Below the pieces are notes generated by a model that saw only the letters and a program-made list of their open reading frames with translations, was not told the origin of the DNA and ran no database searches. This document shows positions 4,937 through 5,335 of a stretch of DNA of 5,335 bases, one piece after another (the first letter of the stretch is position 1; every line of letters begins with the position of its first letter). Position numbers and translations under genes: made by a program. Source of the stretch: Gammaproteobacteria bacterium (GTDB taxonomy: Bacteria > Pseudomonadota > Gammaproteobacteria > Granulosicoccales > Granulosicoccaceae); the NCBI GenBank assembly GCA_019634245.1, contig JAHQVR010000201.1, positions 1 through 5,335 on the forward strand. Reading direction: 5' to 3'.

Positions 4937-5335
4937 TGGCAATCGAAGTTCTTGTTCCGGTTGTTTTCGGTTTGTTGTTTTTCCTGTTGGTGCTAGGTGC
5001 ACACTTAGGCCTTGCGATGTCAGCCGTTGCAATATTCGGCATCAGCATGATCATCGGAACAGACGGTGCTTTATCATTAGCAGGCCTATCGGTTTATGAA
5101 TCGGCGCAAAGTTTTGATCTGAGCGTTATTCCACTTTTTGTATTGATGGGCACCTTTGCATCGAAATCAGGAATTTCATCCGATTTATTTGCAGCTTTCA
5201 ACACATGGTTGCACAGACGCAGAGGTGGGCTGGCGCATGCAAGCATTGCCGCTTGCGCCGCTTTTGGCGCGGTGTGTGGTTCATCATTGGCAACCGCTGC
5301 CACTATGGGTCAGGTGGCTATACCGGAGATGCGTC
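4936..5335 (+). CDS. dctM: TRAP transporter large membrane subunit, DctM family, partial
   Basis: These are the first 133 codons of the main transport subunit, usually somewhat over 420 residues, cut by the right edge. The N-terminus is a hydrophobic helix (about residues 4-26). IPLFVLMGTFASKSGIS (65-81) is a hallmark of the family, followed by the amphipathic WLHRRRGGLA stretch (91-100) and ACAAFGAVCGSSLATAATMG (106-125), the family's conserved small-residue-rich region. GQVAIPEMR closes the visible part. The ATG at 4936-4938 overlaps the dctQ stop by one base (TGATG), showing an operon with probable translational coupling. In this family DctM forms the ion-coupled transport channel with DctQ in the inner membrane. 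Nothing is unusual in the visible part. Confidence 0.94.
   Translation, partial: MAIEVLVPVVFGLLFFLLVLGAHLGLAMSAVAIFGISMIIGTDGALSLAGLSVYESAQSFDLSVIPLFVLMGTFASKSGISSDLFAAFNTWLHRRRGGLAHASIAACAAFGAVCGSSLATAATMGQVAIPEMR

Overview
The window looks like chromosomal DNA of a Gram-negative bacterium, most likely a marine or otherwise aquatic member of the Pseudomonadota. This is inferred from a tripartite TRAP transporter operon, an aerobic formylglycine-dependent sulfatase with its own maturase, and a moderate base composition. No ribosomal or taxonomic marker is present, so the lineage stays open. There are six protein genes, two of them cut by the window edges, and no RNA gene, insertion sequence or CRISPR array that I can see.

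Left half, minus strand, read from right to left: a type I sulfatase without signal peptide (1464-2975), a formylglycine-generating enzyme (FGE) 17 bases downstream (400-1446), and, after a 99-base gap, a YCII-type small domain protein with a lysine/alanine-rich N-terminus that runs off the left edge (1-300). The sulfatase carries the Cys-type CxPxR motif and the FGE carries both active-site cysteines, so the pair is self-sufficient for making an active sulfatase in the cytoplasm.

Middle (2976-3351): a 376-base divergent control region. It holds a sigma70-like promoter candidate towards the right, a 7-base inverted repeat around it, and then a purine-rich leader built of 14-base tandem repeats. 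The repeats encode a continuous chain of six tiny reading frames. Each stop codon overlaps the next start codon, and the last one hands over to an ATG in frame with dctP. This is the most unusual feature of the window.

Right half, plus strand: dctP (periplasmic binding protein), dctQ (small membrane subunit) and dctM (large membrane subunit, cut by the right edge) form a TRAP transporter operon, with dctQ and dctM overlapping at TGATG.

Working model (inference): the TRAP system imports a small anionic sulfate ester, and the cytoplasmic sulfatase, activated by the co-encoded FGE, removes the sulfate. The substrate cannot be named from the sequence.
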